This document shows positions 1-9,900 of a stretch of 43,105 bases of DNA, piece after piece. Where the stretch lies: assembly GCA_003973485.1 (NCBI GenBank), contig QNXU01000132.1:1-43105 (forward strand), in the 5' to 3' direction. Below the pieces are notes generated by a model, which was not told the DNA's origin, searched no databases, and was given only the letters and a program-made list of their open reading frames with translations. The position numbers and the translations under genes were made by a program. This DNA comes from Bacteroidota bacterium (GTDB taxonomy: Bacteria > Bacteroidota > Bacteroidia > Cytophagales > Cyclobacteriaceae). Position 1 is the first letter of the stretch. Every line of letters begins with the position of its first letter.

Positions 1-1
1 G

Positions 2-1597
2 CAAAAAACACATGATTATGATCTTTCAGGAGTTTATTACACTTACGGATATTATTTTGGAGAAATAAGAGTAGCCACTCAAAATCCTGATATTATTTAT
101 GTGATGGGTGTTCCGATCGTGGTTTCTAGAGATGGTGGAAAGACTTTTAACAGAACAGATTCAATAGGCGATGTACATGTAGATCATCATGCAATGTGGA
201 TTAACCCTGAAGATGAGGAGCATATCATGTTGGGGAATGATGGCGGTCTTTACATCACTTATGACGGAGGAGCCACCTGGGATCATAAAAATAGCATGTC
301 GGTTGGACAATTTTACACCGTAAATGTCGATATGGAAGAGCCTTACAACATCTATGGTGGCTTGCAGGATAACGGTACCATGGTGGGAAGTTCTCGTACC
401 GTGCCCAACGTAAGAGGAAGATGGGAAAGCATATTTGGCGGTGATGGTATGTTTGTAAGTGCTGATCCTAGAAATTCAGATATTGTATATGTAGGTTATC
501 AATTCGGGAATTATTTTCGAATTAATAGGGAAACGGGAGCTAGAAATTATATCACCCCTAAGCATAATATAGGAGAGGATCGATTAAGATTCAATTGGAG
601 AACTCCAGTAGTGATGAGTCAGCACAATCCTGATATTATTTATATGGGAGCTCAGAAGGTTTATAGAAGCTTAAATCAAGGTGATAGTTGGACAACGTTG
701 ACTGAAGATTTAACCAATGGTGCTAAAGAAGGAAATGTTCCTTTTGCGACCATTACTGAAATTGCTGAATCTCCATTGAAGTTCGGGACTGTTTATGTAG
801 GTACTGATGATGGAAATGTATGGTTAATGAAAGAAGGGCAGAGCATTCAAAAAATCAATAATAACCTTCCTGCAGATTTATGGGTGAGCAGTATTCATCC
901 TTCAGAACATAATGAAGCTACCGTTTATCTTTCTATGACAGGCTATAGAAATGATAATTTTGATAATTACGTTTATAAAAGCACTGATTTCGGTAAAAAT
1001 TGGACATCAATTGCAGGTGATTTACCTCAAGAATCGGTTAATGTAATTTATGAAGACCCTAAAGTGGCTGGCTTGTTGTATATCGGAACTGATCATGGTT
1101 TATATACCAGCTTCAATGATGGTAAAAACTGGCAACACATGGGAGCTATTCCAAATGTAGCAACTTACGATTTGATAGTGCATCCAAGAGATTTGGATTT
1201 AATTGTAGGTACTCATGGCAGAAGCATTTATGTTACGGATGTGAAGCCATTGCATAAAATTTCTCAAAATAAAGAGAATAAATTAGTGACTTTCGATCTG
1301 GAAGATATTCGCTTTAGCAAAAACTGGGGAGAAAAATCGCACCCTTATTCAAAAGCCTATTTACCAAAAATGGAAGTAGCGTTTTTCTACAATTCAGATA
1401 AAAGTGCTAAAGTAAAAATTGAAGTATTGAATGAAGAAGGCAAAAGGTTAACTTCTTGGCAAGAAGAATTGTCCAAAGGCTATCAAAGTTTTACTTGGAA
1501 CTGTAAAATCAAAGATGACTTTATTTCTAAAGGAAAATATGAATTTAAATTCACGCTAGGTAAAGAAGAGCATAAGGAAGGATTTGAGGTTAAGTAA
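2..1597 (+). CDS. BNR/sortilin-VPS10-like beta-propeller glycosyl hydrolase-type protein, 5' truncated by window edge
   Basis: Frame stays open upstream of the listed ATG to the window edge (QKTHDYDLSGVYYTYGYYFGEIRVATQNPDIIYVMGVP...). Repeated BNR/Asp-box-like motifs: S.DGGKTF, YDGGATWDHK, LNQGDSWTTL, STDFGKNWTSI, FNDGKNWQHM. Confidence 0.8.
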   Translation, partial: QKTHDYDLSGVYYTYGYYFGEIRVATQNPDIIYVMGVPIVVSRDGGKTFNRTDSIGDVHVDHHAMWINPEDEEHIMLGNDGGLYITYDGGATWDHKNSMSVGQFYTVNVDMEEPYNIYGGLQDNGTMVGSSRTVPNVRGRWESIFGGDGMFVSADPRNSDIVYVGYQFGNYFRINRETGARNYITPKHNIGEDRLRFNWRTPVVMSQHNPDIIYMGAQKVYRSLNQGDSWTTLTEDLTNGAKEGNVPFATITEIAESPLKFGTVYVGTDDGNVWLMKEGQSIQKINNNLPADLWVSSIHPSEHNEATVYLSMTGYRNDNFDNYVYKSTDFGKNWTSIAGDLPQESVNVIYEDPKVAGLLYIGTDHGLYTSFNDGKNWQHMGAIPNVATYDLIVHPRDLDLIVGTHGRSIYVTDVKPLHKISQNKENKLVTFDLEDIRFSKNWGEKSHPYSKAYLPKMEVAFFYNSDKSAKVKIEVLNEEGKRLTSWQEELSKGYQSFTWNCKIKDDFISKGKYEFKFTLGKEEHKEGFEVK

Positions 1598-1664
1598 TTC
1601 AGTTAGGAAATTTTAGCAGATGGACACACGCGAAACGCGTGCGCTAGCGGAGAAATAAGTATAG

Positions 1665-1726
1665 ATTCTTAGAATACTAAAGAAATGGAGTGAGGCATTG
1701 AGAGGCTACACTCCATTTTTTATTGA
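1665..1726 (-). repeat. Degenerate copy of the sixA 3' end (direct repeat of about 3879-3945)
   Basis: Minus-strand ...AAATGGAGTGTAGCCTCTC..AATGCCTCACTCCATTTCTTTAGTATTCTAAGAATCT aligns with the 3' end of the sixA ORF (AAATGGAGTGAAGTCTCACCTAAGAATGTTTCCCTCCATTTTTTTCAGTATCCTAAGAATTT). Confidence 0.6.
1683..1720. terminator. Hairpin AAATGGAGTG...CACTCCATTTTT, terminator-like; lies in a sixA 3'-end-like fragment
   Basis: 10-bp perfect stem (1683-1692 / 1709-1718) followed by a T run, just downstream of the first CDS. Confidence 0.55.
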
Positions 1727-1827
1727 AATTGGTATAGCTATTGCATAGGAAGATGAAAAATGCTTGACTTTTCACCTTTTCAATCAAATAAATATTTAAT
1801 TATTTTATTAAGATGATACTGACATAA

Positions 1828-2985
1828 ATGAGATTAAGCCTTATATTTTTAAGTATAACCATATTACTGGGTTGTAGCGATAAAGAAAATAATAGTTCCG
1901 AAATTTACCTTGGAACATACAGAATAGCGGATCGAATGATTCCTTATCCCTATATAATCAAAGAAACAAAAGACACGCTCTATCTTTTTGATGAAAGCGG
2001 AATTTGTATTGATAAAACGACTAAGTATTCAATTAGTGAAGCTGAAGAAATTAGTTTTAAAGAAAAGCGTCTTAAAATATTAGATGAAAATGATACTAGC
2101 CTAGTAGTTTTCGATTTGCAAGACACTGTAAATTTCAGAACATTTAAAAATGGGCAACCTAATCCAAGATATGCTGCTAAATTTCAAAAATTGGCAACAG
2201 AAGATCAACTGTACCTTCAGAAAATAAAAAAAGAAGTAAGAAGTTTTATATGGAAATATGACTTTATTGAGGACGAGAATAGTAATCCTAACCAAGATTT
2301 AGATATTGAACAATTAATCAATTTTAAAAATGATAGTGTTAGCATTATTACAAATTATTACTATCAAGGCTTAAAAACAATTTCAGATTATGAAACAAAA
2401 GAATATCATATTTTTGAAATAGATGACATTTACTTTCTCTCCTTCCAAAAGGAAAGTGATAACCCTCAACCCATTTACCGCATTACCGGCTATGATTCCC
2501 AAAAAATTGAATTAGTAGATTTTTCTTCCAGAGATACCAAACGCATTAGTTTTAACAAAGACTCAATTAGCATTGATGAATTTAAGAAACAAGTTGAAGA
2601 TACTGCACCATATTCTAATTGTTATGACGGATACCAAGGAGAATACTATTATGATGATGTTACATTCAACAAGGGTAATGAATTTATAGCAAGTTATGTA
2701 AATGATAATCTCCCGAAAAACGAAAGTAAATCTGGATATATAATCATTCATTTTAATATCAACTGTTTTGGAAATGTTGGTGATTTTGGCTTGATTCAAA
2801 TGAATAGAGACTATAAAGAAACTTCATTTTCAAAAGAAATTGTAAGCCATATAATAAATAGAGTCAGTGAATTGAAAGATTTCCCTGCTTCGGAATCGCA
2901 AATAGAATGGCTTAACCACAAAGATGTTCATGCCTTTTTAATGTTTAAGCTTGATCACGGCAAAATCACAGATGTATGTCCTTAA
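1828..2985 (+). CDS. Hypothetical lipoprotein with TonB-C-like C-terminal segment
   Basis: Lipobox-like N-terminus MRLSLIFLSITILLGCSDK. C-terminus SGYIIIHFNINCFGNVGDFGL...FLMFKLDHGKITDVCP resembles the TonB-C-like fold of Bacteroidota lipoproteins (from memory). Confidence 0.7.
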   Translation: MRLSLIFLSITILLGCSDKENNSSEIYLGTYRIADRMIPYPYIIKETKDTLYLFDESGICIDKTTKYSISEAEEISFKEKRLKILDENDTSLVVFDLQDTVNFRTFKNGQPNPRYAAKFQKLATEDQLYLQKIKKEVRSFIWKYDFIEDENSNPNQDLDIEQLINFKNDSVSIITNYYYQGLKTISDYETKEYHIFEIDDIYFLSFQKESDNPQPIYRITGYDSQKIELVDFSSRDTKRISFNKDSISIDEFKKQVEDTAPYSNCYDGYQGEYYYDDVTFNKGNEFIASYVNDNLPKNESKSGYIIIHFNINCFGNVGDFGLIQMNRDYKETSFSKEIVSHIINRVSELKDFPASESQIEWLNHKDVHAFLMFKLDHGKITDVCP

Positions 2986-2987
2986 AT

Positions 2988-3848
2988 ATGAGAATAATTA
3001 GTTTTGCTATACTATTGATAGCCTTTAGTTGTAATGAAAAAACATCTAAAGATTTCTCATTATTAGATGAAAATAAAAAAGAGGAATTAGCAAATTGGTA
3101 TGATAAAATGTCAAACTCTTTTTTGCAACCATCAGAGCTACATAGAAGATTTAAAGACTCTGCTTTAATGGTACAACCTAACAATGTAGAAATAAGACAA
3201 GTACTTTCCTATTCATATAAAAAAGTTGGAGAGCACATTAAAGCAATGGAAGTTTTAAATAAGGCTGCAGAAATTGACATTGAAAATGGTAAGGCGGATG
3301 TTTTACAATATAGAGCGTGGAGCCTTCTATATTACTACAGGGATTATGAAGGTGTTGTAAGAGATGTGGATTTAATAGAGAAAATCACAAACAATCCTTA
3401 TAATTCGTGTTGGGGAGAACCTTGTGGTCTTCTTAAAGGGCAAGCATTATATAAACTGAATAAGTTTCAAAAAGCAATTGAGACATTTGAAATCGTAAAT
3501 TTAGAAGAGGAAAAATTGGGATTTGATGGTAATTTTTTGGTTTCCTTTTACATGGGAAGATGTTACGCAGAAATGGAAGATTATGACAAAGCAATACTGT
3601 ATTTTGAAGAATCAATGGGATCAGTAAAGCGATTTCCAGAAGCCTATTACCAATTAGGCTTGATTTATAGAAAACTTAATAATGATGAAAAAGCTAATGA
3701 GAATTTCAAGTTAGCAAAAGAATATATTAGATATAGCATGAACGAGCCCTATATAGAGCGTTTTGATGAAGTTTTTGAGTATATGATAGATGATGAATTG
3801 AAAGAATTGCAAAAGACTAAATACTACAAGGCAACTGCCTTCAACTAG
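2988..3848 (+). CDS. TPR-repeat lipoprotein
   Basis: ATG at 2988 (MRIISFAILLIAFSCNEKTS) gives a lipobox; the listed ATG at 2976 overlaps the upstream gene. TPR-like units AMEVLNKAAEIDIENGKAD, KAILYFEESMGSVKRFPEAYYQLGLIYRKLNNDEKA. Confidence 0.75.
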   Translation: MRIISFAILLIAFSCNEKTSKDFSLLDENKKEELANWYDKMSNSFLQPSELHRRFKDSALMVQPNNVEIRQVLSYSYKKVGEHIKAMEVLNKAAEIDIENGKADVLQYRAWSLLYYYRDYEGVVRDVDLIEKITNNPYNSCWGEPCGLLKGQALYKLNKFQKAIETFEIVNLEEEKLGFDGNFLVSFYMGRCYAEMEDYDKAILYFEESMGSVKRFPEAYYQLGLIYRKLNNDEKANENFKLAKEYIRYSMNEPYIERFDEVFEYMIDDELKELQKTKYYKATAFN

Positions 3849-3872
3849 TCTAGATGAGAGCTTCTGAAATAA

Positions 3873-4355
3873 TCACAAATTCTTAGGATACTGAAAAAAA
3901 TGGAGGGAAACATTCTTAGGTGAGACTTCACTCCATTTTTCAATATCAAATTTCAAACTTACAATCCCGGTAGTAGGGATATTTTCAGGAAAACCAGAAA
4001 GTAAATAATCAGCCAAATCATTTATTCCCGGATTATGGCTTACTAATATGAGACAATTTATATCATTATTAGTCTGCTTTATTTGATTCAATAATTTTGA
4101 TCTGCTGGCGTGATAAAGATTGTCGTCAATTTTCATAGGGACATTCAATACAGCTTGAAAAGCTATTGCTGTGTTTTTAGCTCTTTCAGCTCCGCTACTT
4201 AAAATCAAATCCGCATTGATAGCTTGTGAAGAAAGCCATTGAGCCATTTTCGGAGCGTCTCTTTTGCCTCTATCATTTAATGGTCTATCATAATCATTTA
4301 AATGTGGATAATCCCAACTTGACCTGGCATGGCGAACAATTAATAATTCCTTCAT
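3873..4355 (-). CDS. SixA-family histidine phosphatase
   Basis: MKELLIVRHARSSWDYPHLNDYDRPLNDRGKRDAPKMAQWL (RHG motif), LILSSGAERAKNTA, LVSHNPGINDLADYL. Internal Met at 4355 is the likely start. Confidence 0.85.
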   Translation of the reverse strand: MKELLIVRHARSSWDYPHLNDYDRPLNDRGKRDAPKMAQWLSSQAINADLILSSGAERAKNTAIAFQAVLNVPMKIDDNLYHASRSKLLNQIKQTNNDINCLILVSHNPGINDLADYLLSGFPENIPTTGIVSLKFDIEKWSEVSPKNVSLHFFQYPKNL

Positions 4356-4439
4356 ATAAAAATAATTTCCAACAATAGTAACAGAATAAATCAAAAAATG
4401 TATATTGCCTCAAATTTATAATTAATAACAATTTATTTT

Positions 4440-4631
4440 ATGAGTACTGGAACAGTAAAGTTCTTCAATGAAGACAAAGGATTTGGATTTATCATTGAAG
4501 ACGAAACAGAGAACGAAATTTTCGTTCACGTAAGTGGTTTGGAAGACGATATCGAGAAAAACGATAAAGTTACTTTCGAAACTACAGATGGTAAAAAAGG
4601 CTTAAATGCCATTGGTGTCAGAAGAGTATAA
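4440..4631 (+). CDS. Cold-shock domain protein
   Basis: MSTGTVKFFNEDKGFGFIIEDETENEIFVHVSGL: RNP1/RNP2-type KGFGFI and IFVH motifs. Confidence 0.93.
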   Translation: MSTGTVKFFNEDKGFGFIIEDETENEIFVHVSGLEDDIEKNDKVTFETTDGKKGLNAIGVRRV

Positions 4632-4663
4632 TTTTAAATAATTTATAGATTCTGAAGTGTAAA

Positions 4664-4694
4664 GCTGATTGGTCGCCAATCGGCTTTTTTTGTT
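4664..4694 (+). terminator. Intrinsic terminator downstream of the cold-shock gene
   Basis: GCTGATTGG-TCG-CCAATCGGC followed by TTTTTTTGTTT. Confidence 0.85.
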
Positions 4695-4710
4695 TCTAAA
4701 CACAGTATTT

Positions 4711-4915
4711 TACCCCTCAGTCCTTCGGATATCTCCCCTAAAACAGAGGAGAAGCAGAGCGTGCTAAACTTGAACTGCCTGCTAATGAAAAAGCTTAATC
4801 TTATAAAATATAGCATGGCTACAATTTTGGAATTATATTCCATCAATTTGCTCGAATTAACTCCCATCCTTAAAAATGGAGGGGTGTCCGATAGCTAGCG
4901 GACGGGGTGGTTGTA
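4711..4915. repeat. Dispersed inverted-repeat element, copy 1 (about 200 bp)
   Basis: ACCCCTCAGTCCTTCGGATATCTCCCCTAAAACAGAGGAG ... ATCAATTTGCTCGA ... GGAGGGGTGTCCGATAGCTAGCGGACGGGGTGGTTGTA; ends and an internal motif match 25229-25428. Confidence 0.75.
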
Positions 4916-5024
4916 TCTGGAAAGTTTGTTCAACTATTTTTAGTAATCCAAAACATTTCTTTTCCCTCACAATTATTGATAACTACCGAATTCAATTAAT
5001 TTTGGAAAAATTAAATAAGCTAGA

Positions 5025-6080
5025 ATGGAAAACTTTAATATAGAACTACTTTCAAAAATTTGTGAAACTCCAGGTGCCCCAGGACATGAAAAGAGAATTC
5101 GTGATTTGGTAATCAGCGAAGTAAAACCTTTGGTAGATGAGGTAGAGGTGGATAATCTTGGAAATGTACACGCTATAAAAAGAGCTAAGAGCAATCCTGA
5201 AGGCAAAAAGGTGATGGTTGCCGCTCACATGGATGAGATAGGCTTTATGGTTACACATATTGATGATAATGGTTTCCTTAGATTTACAACCCTTGGTGGT
5301 TTTGATCCTAAAACGCTAACAGCTCAACGTGTAATAGTTCATGGTAAAAAGGATGTGATAGGAGTGATGGGTTCAAAGCCCATTCATGTGATGTCAACCG
5401 AGGAAAGAAATAAAGTAAGTAAAACTACAGACTACTTTATTGATCTGGGAATGGATAAAAAGGAGGTAGAAAAGATAGTTTCAGTAGGTGATGCTGTTAC
5501 CAGAGAAAGGGGCTTAATTGAAATGGGTGACTGTGTGAATTGCAAATCTATTGATAACCGAGTGTCTGTATTTGTCTTGATTGAAGCCTTAAAGACGTTA
5601 AGAGATCATCCTTATGATGTTTATGCAGTCTTTACGGTGCAAGAGGAGGTAGGACTTAGAGGTGCAAACGTAGCTTCGCATAAAATTAATCCTGATTTTG
5701 GAATCGCTTTAGATACTACTATTGCCTTTGATTTGCCTGGAGCTCAGGAACACGAAAAAGTGACTTCTTTGGGAGCTGGAACAGCTATCAAAGTATTAGA
5801 TGCTATGACTATTTGTGATTATAGAATGGTTGAATTCATGAAACAAACAGCAGATAGAAATTCAATTAAATGGCAACCTGAGATATTAACTGCTGGCGGA
5901 ACGGATACAGCTGGCTTACAACGAATGGGTAAAAATGGAGCAATAGCAGGCGCTATTTCTATTCCTACTAGAAATTTACATCAAGTAATTGAAATGGCAC
6001 ACAAACAAGATATACTGGATTCCGTTCAATTATTGAATGCTTGTTTAGAAACTTTGGACAAGTATAATTGGGGCCATTAA
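5025..6080 (+). CDS. M42 family metallopeptidase (glutamyl aminopeptidase/endoglucanase-like)
   Basis: ETPGAPGHEKRIRD, VMVAAHMDEIGFMV, VQEEVGLRGA, LTAGGTDTAGLQ. Confidence 0.9.
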   Translation: MENFNIELLSKICETPGAPGHEKRIRDLVISEVKPLVDEVEVDNLGNVHAIKRAKSNPEGKKVMVAAHMDEIGFMVTHIDDNGFLRFTTLGGFDPKTLTAQRVIVHGKKDVIGVMGSKPIHVMSTEERNKVSKTTDYFIDLGMDKKEVEKIVSVGDAVTRERGLIEMGDCVNCKSIDNRVSVFVLIEALKTLRDHPYDVYAVFTVQEEVGLRGANVASHKINPDFGIALDTTIAFDLPGAQEHEKVTSLGAGTAIKVLDAMTICDYRMVEFMKQTADRNSIKWQPEILTAGGTDTAGLQRMGKNGAIAGAISIPTRNLHQVIEMAHKQDILDSVQLLNACLETLDKYNWGH

Positions 6081-6090
6081 AATATTAAAT

Positions 6091-6708
6091 ATGAGAAATA
6101 GTCTGGTTGTATTCATTACAGTATTTTTGTTTACTTTTTCTGCTTTTGCACAAGAAGAAAAAATAATAGAAGAGCCTATTAATATTACAGGAGTAATACT
6201 GGATGCTGAAAATATGGAGCCTGTTCCTTTTACTACCATATTGATAGGGAATGGTAAAAGTGGTACAGTAGCTGATAATTCAGGTTATTTTTCTTTTTTA
6301 GCATATCCAGGAGATACCATTACATTTAGAAGTGTTGGATATCAAAGCTCTACTTTTATAATTCCTGAATTATTGGAAGGAAAAACTTATTCTTTAATAG
6401 AATTATTGGTGCGGGAAAATGTCCTTTTAGAGGAGGTGCAAGTATATCCTTTGCCAGATGCGGATTACTTCACCAGCACTATAGTAAAAAAAGAATTAAC
6501 TGACATTCAGAAGAGACAATTAGATGATTTCAATAGGGATTTAAATAAATTATTAGAGAAGCAATACGAACAAAATCATCCTTATTATGACCAATGGAGA
6601 TATGCTCGACTTTATGAAATGACGGGTATTGTTCCTCCTAATAATTTCTTGAATCCTATGACTTGGTCTAATTTCATTAGAGATTGGAAAAAAGATAGTA
6701 AGAAATAA
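6091..6708 (+). CDS. Carboxypeptidase-regulatory-like domain secreted protein
   Basis: Signal peptide, then ITGVILDAENMEPVPFTTILIGNGKSGTVADNSGYFSFLAYPGDTITFRSVGYQ, typical CarboxypepD_reg-like. Confidence 0.8.
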   Translation: MRNSLVVFITVFLFTFSAFAQEEKIIEEPINITGVILDAENMEPVPFTTILIGNGKSGTVADNSGYFSFLAYPGDTITFRSVGYQSSTFIIPELLEGKTYSLIELLVRENVLLEEVQVYPLPDADYFTSTIVKKELTDIQKRQLDDFNRDLNKLLEKQYEQNHPYYDQWRYARLYEMTGIVPPNNFLNPMTWSNFIRDWKKDSKK

Positions 6709-6736
6709 TTCACTATGCTAAGTTCTCAAAATGAGA

Positions 6737-6770
6737 CCTTCCAGCTCCATTATAAGCTGGAAGGCTTTAA
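6737..6770 (+). terminator. Hairpin, possible terminator after the 6091-6708 gene
   Basis: CCTTCCAGCT-CCATTATA-AGCTGGAAGG, 10-bp perfect stem, followed by CTTTAAA. Confidence 0.55.
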
Positions 6771-6928
6771 ATGTACAGTCTGAAATCAGACTACATCTAT
6801 CATCCCACATCCCACACCCAACTTCAGACTTCCTACTTCTAATTCCCAACTATTGTATAAAAATTTCTTCGGTACTGACCTAAATCGAAACCTAGAAACT
6901 TCAACACCTATTCACTTCAACACCTAAA

Positions 6929-9900
6929 TTAAAGTCCTATCATTACAAATGCACCCCAATAAATTGGGTCTTTAAATTCATTTCGGATTTCTTTCTTAGC
7001 ATCAATAAAAGCTTGTCTTTTATCACCTGTTTCTAGCCATTTTTCATAAAATGATACCATCAGTTTTTGAGTAGCTTCATCTGAAACTTTAAATAAACTC
7101 ATGACAAGGGTTTTGGCACCTGCTACTAAAAAAGATCTTTGTAATCCAAATACGCCTTCGCCACCATGCACTTCTCCTAATCCTGTTTCACACGCTGATA
7201 AAACGACTAAATCTGTTTTATCTAAATTAAGGTTCATGGCTTCGTAAGCAGTTAATATCCCAGGTTCAACATTGTAGTTATAGCGAGTTTTCGCTAGTAA
7301 ATCTCCTGCGCCTTTTAACATTAAGCCAGTATTAAGCAGAGGGTTATCTGCCATGTCACTTCTCTGCACATTACCTTTGCTAGATCCTCTGTCTTCTTTC
7401 TCAGTGAAAAATCCGTGAGTTGCTATGTGGAATACTTTTGGACTTTTAATTTCTTTCACATTTTCTTCAGCAGCACTTTCGTCAGTGAAATTATTAGTTT
7501 TCCAGCCGTATTGGTTGAATAGATTGGTTAGCTCTTTTATTTCTTTTTTGGTCCCAGGTAAATCGCTAATCTGAGTGGCTCCAGATCTAAATTCACTAAT
7601 GTAATTTTGTCTGGAGGCTAAATAAAATTTAGGATTGCCAAATAATAAGGCAGTTTTCTCTTCTTGATATTGTTTATCTTTTACCTGGTTGATATATAAA
7701 TCTTTTGTATTACTCACTAATACGATATTTGAATTATCAATTAAATATTTGCCATCTCCAAGGGGGATTGCCTCTAAATTGATTTGATTGTAAACTCCAT
7801 CAGGGGATAAGTAAATTGTTTTATTTTGACCCACTTTTTCTTCAATTGGTTTCCAGAAGTTATTGTAAGAGTAAGTGTCTTCAATTCTATATTTTATGGC
7901 ATTTCTGTAATTATTGAAATACTTTGATTCCATGTCATTGCCATTTTCCATTACTACAAATTCCGGCTTACTTCGCTTTTCATTTTTAAGGATTAGCATA
8001 ATATAAATAACAGAATCTGTGATGAAATGATCGAAATGCCTAAACCGAACCATTTCTATTGCCACTTCATTTGGTTGAAGGGTGTTTTTTATTTGCTCCC
8101 AAGTATAGGTTTTTGTACTTATACCTTCACTGAATAGCTCCGATTGTTGACTTAAAGACTTTTCAATTAATTCAACATTTCTTGATAATTCATTTAGGTC
8201 AATGTTTTCAGCTTGCAATTGTTCACTGCTCATAGAAATAGCATTCGATAGCAATTCTTTTTTGTCCAGCCATTCGAAATACTGTGATTTCAAGGTGCTG
8301 TCATTGCTATTCAATATACGCTCCCTCATTTTGATTGAGCTGCTCAAGAGCAATCCTTTTATTCTTAATGCGTTATTATAAACTGTTTCAATTAATTCAG
8401 GATAACGATCGTTCATACTTAATGCTAGAGTATTGAAGTAATCGAAATCATTTTTTATAGTATTCCAATATTTCGTTTTTTCTCTTTCACTCAAGGCAGG
8501 GAAATATTCCTCAATATATTGAGTGTAATTCCCCATAACTTCTTCAATATATTGTTTTGCTCTTCTCTGATTTCCATCCATATAATAGACCTTACTTAAT
8601 CTTGAAGTGGCTTTTACATATTCAGGATGCTTGTCGTTAAAAAATTTCTCGTTGAGTTTCTGGCTATCTTTATATTCACTTTCGGCATCATTCCATTTTC
8701 TTTGCTTATAATAGATATCCCCTCTTAAAATATGAATATCAGCTGCTTTAATATTATTTCTTCTCCCAACTTTTTCTTTCCAAATATCTTCAGATTGTTG
8801 TAAGAAACTAAAGGCATCTTCAAGTTTGTCTTGTGAGATGAAGAATCTGGCCATATCTTTTAATAAATCAGCATATAAAGGGCTTTTGCTTGAAAATCTT
8901 TTGCTAATGGTGCTTTTAGCTTCAAATAAGAGCTCTTCAATTTCTTTAGGCTCTTCATTTCCTTTATAGAACATTACAATTGCTAATCTGGAAATTGAGG
9001 TGGCTACATCTACATGTGTTCTTCCAAATTGATTTTCAAGAATAGTGATTGCTCGTCTGTAAAATTCTTCTGATTTCTCGTAATCTCCTATTGTTTCGTA
9101 TAGTTCACCTAATAAGAGGATAGCAGGTGCATTTTTAGTAGAATTTTCACCAAATATTTTTTCTGAAATTTCTAAAGCTCTTCTGGCATATTCTTCAGAT
9201 TGTGTATAATCACCTTTAATTAATTGAAGTTTTCCAAAATCAACTAACGGAAGGATTAACTTTCGGCTATCATTACCATAGAGCTCTACATTTCGCTTTA
9301 TTGCTTTAATTAAAATTTCCTCTGTTTCACCATACTTACCCACCTTTAAATAAACAGAAGCTAACTCTTGTGAGGCTTTAAGTGGGTTATATTCTGCACT
9401 GGGAATAGCACTTTTAAAGAGATCTTGTGATAATGAAAGGGCATCTTCCGCCTCATCAAAAAATCCTTGGATGGAAAGTAATTTAGCGTAAGTTTCCAAT
9501 GCCATGATGTAATAAGTTACATTTTTGTCGTTGTCAAAATTTTCTAAAATGCTTAAGGCTTCTTTTATATTGCCTTCAGCCTTTTCGTATTCCCCAATTT
9601 TTATTTGTAAATCAGCTATTAAGTTTAATTCTTTACCAAAATCGATATCTCGATTGTCATATTTTTGCCTTGTAACCAGTAACGCTTCATCCAATAGGGC
9701 AGAAGCTTTTTTATAATCGTCATCAATTTGATAGGTAGTAGCTAAATGGTTTAAAAGATTTACATATCGATAATGCTTATTGCTTATTTGATTTTCAATT
9801 TTCCCGAAAAATTCATGGTTATAAATATTGACTGCCTCATCAAATTTGTCAGTGAAATCTACCCAATGGTGAGCTAAATCCAACTTGCTTAGTCCAGTTG

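Noticed and set aside
2101-2799. Antisense ORFs inside the lipoprotein gene
   Set aside because: Typical AT-rich antisense artefacts (Ile/Phe/Tyr-rich, no motifs).
4643-4867. 74-aa minus-strand ORF
   Set aside because: Lies across the cold-shock terminator and the 200-bp repeat; no protein-like conservation evident.
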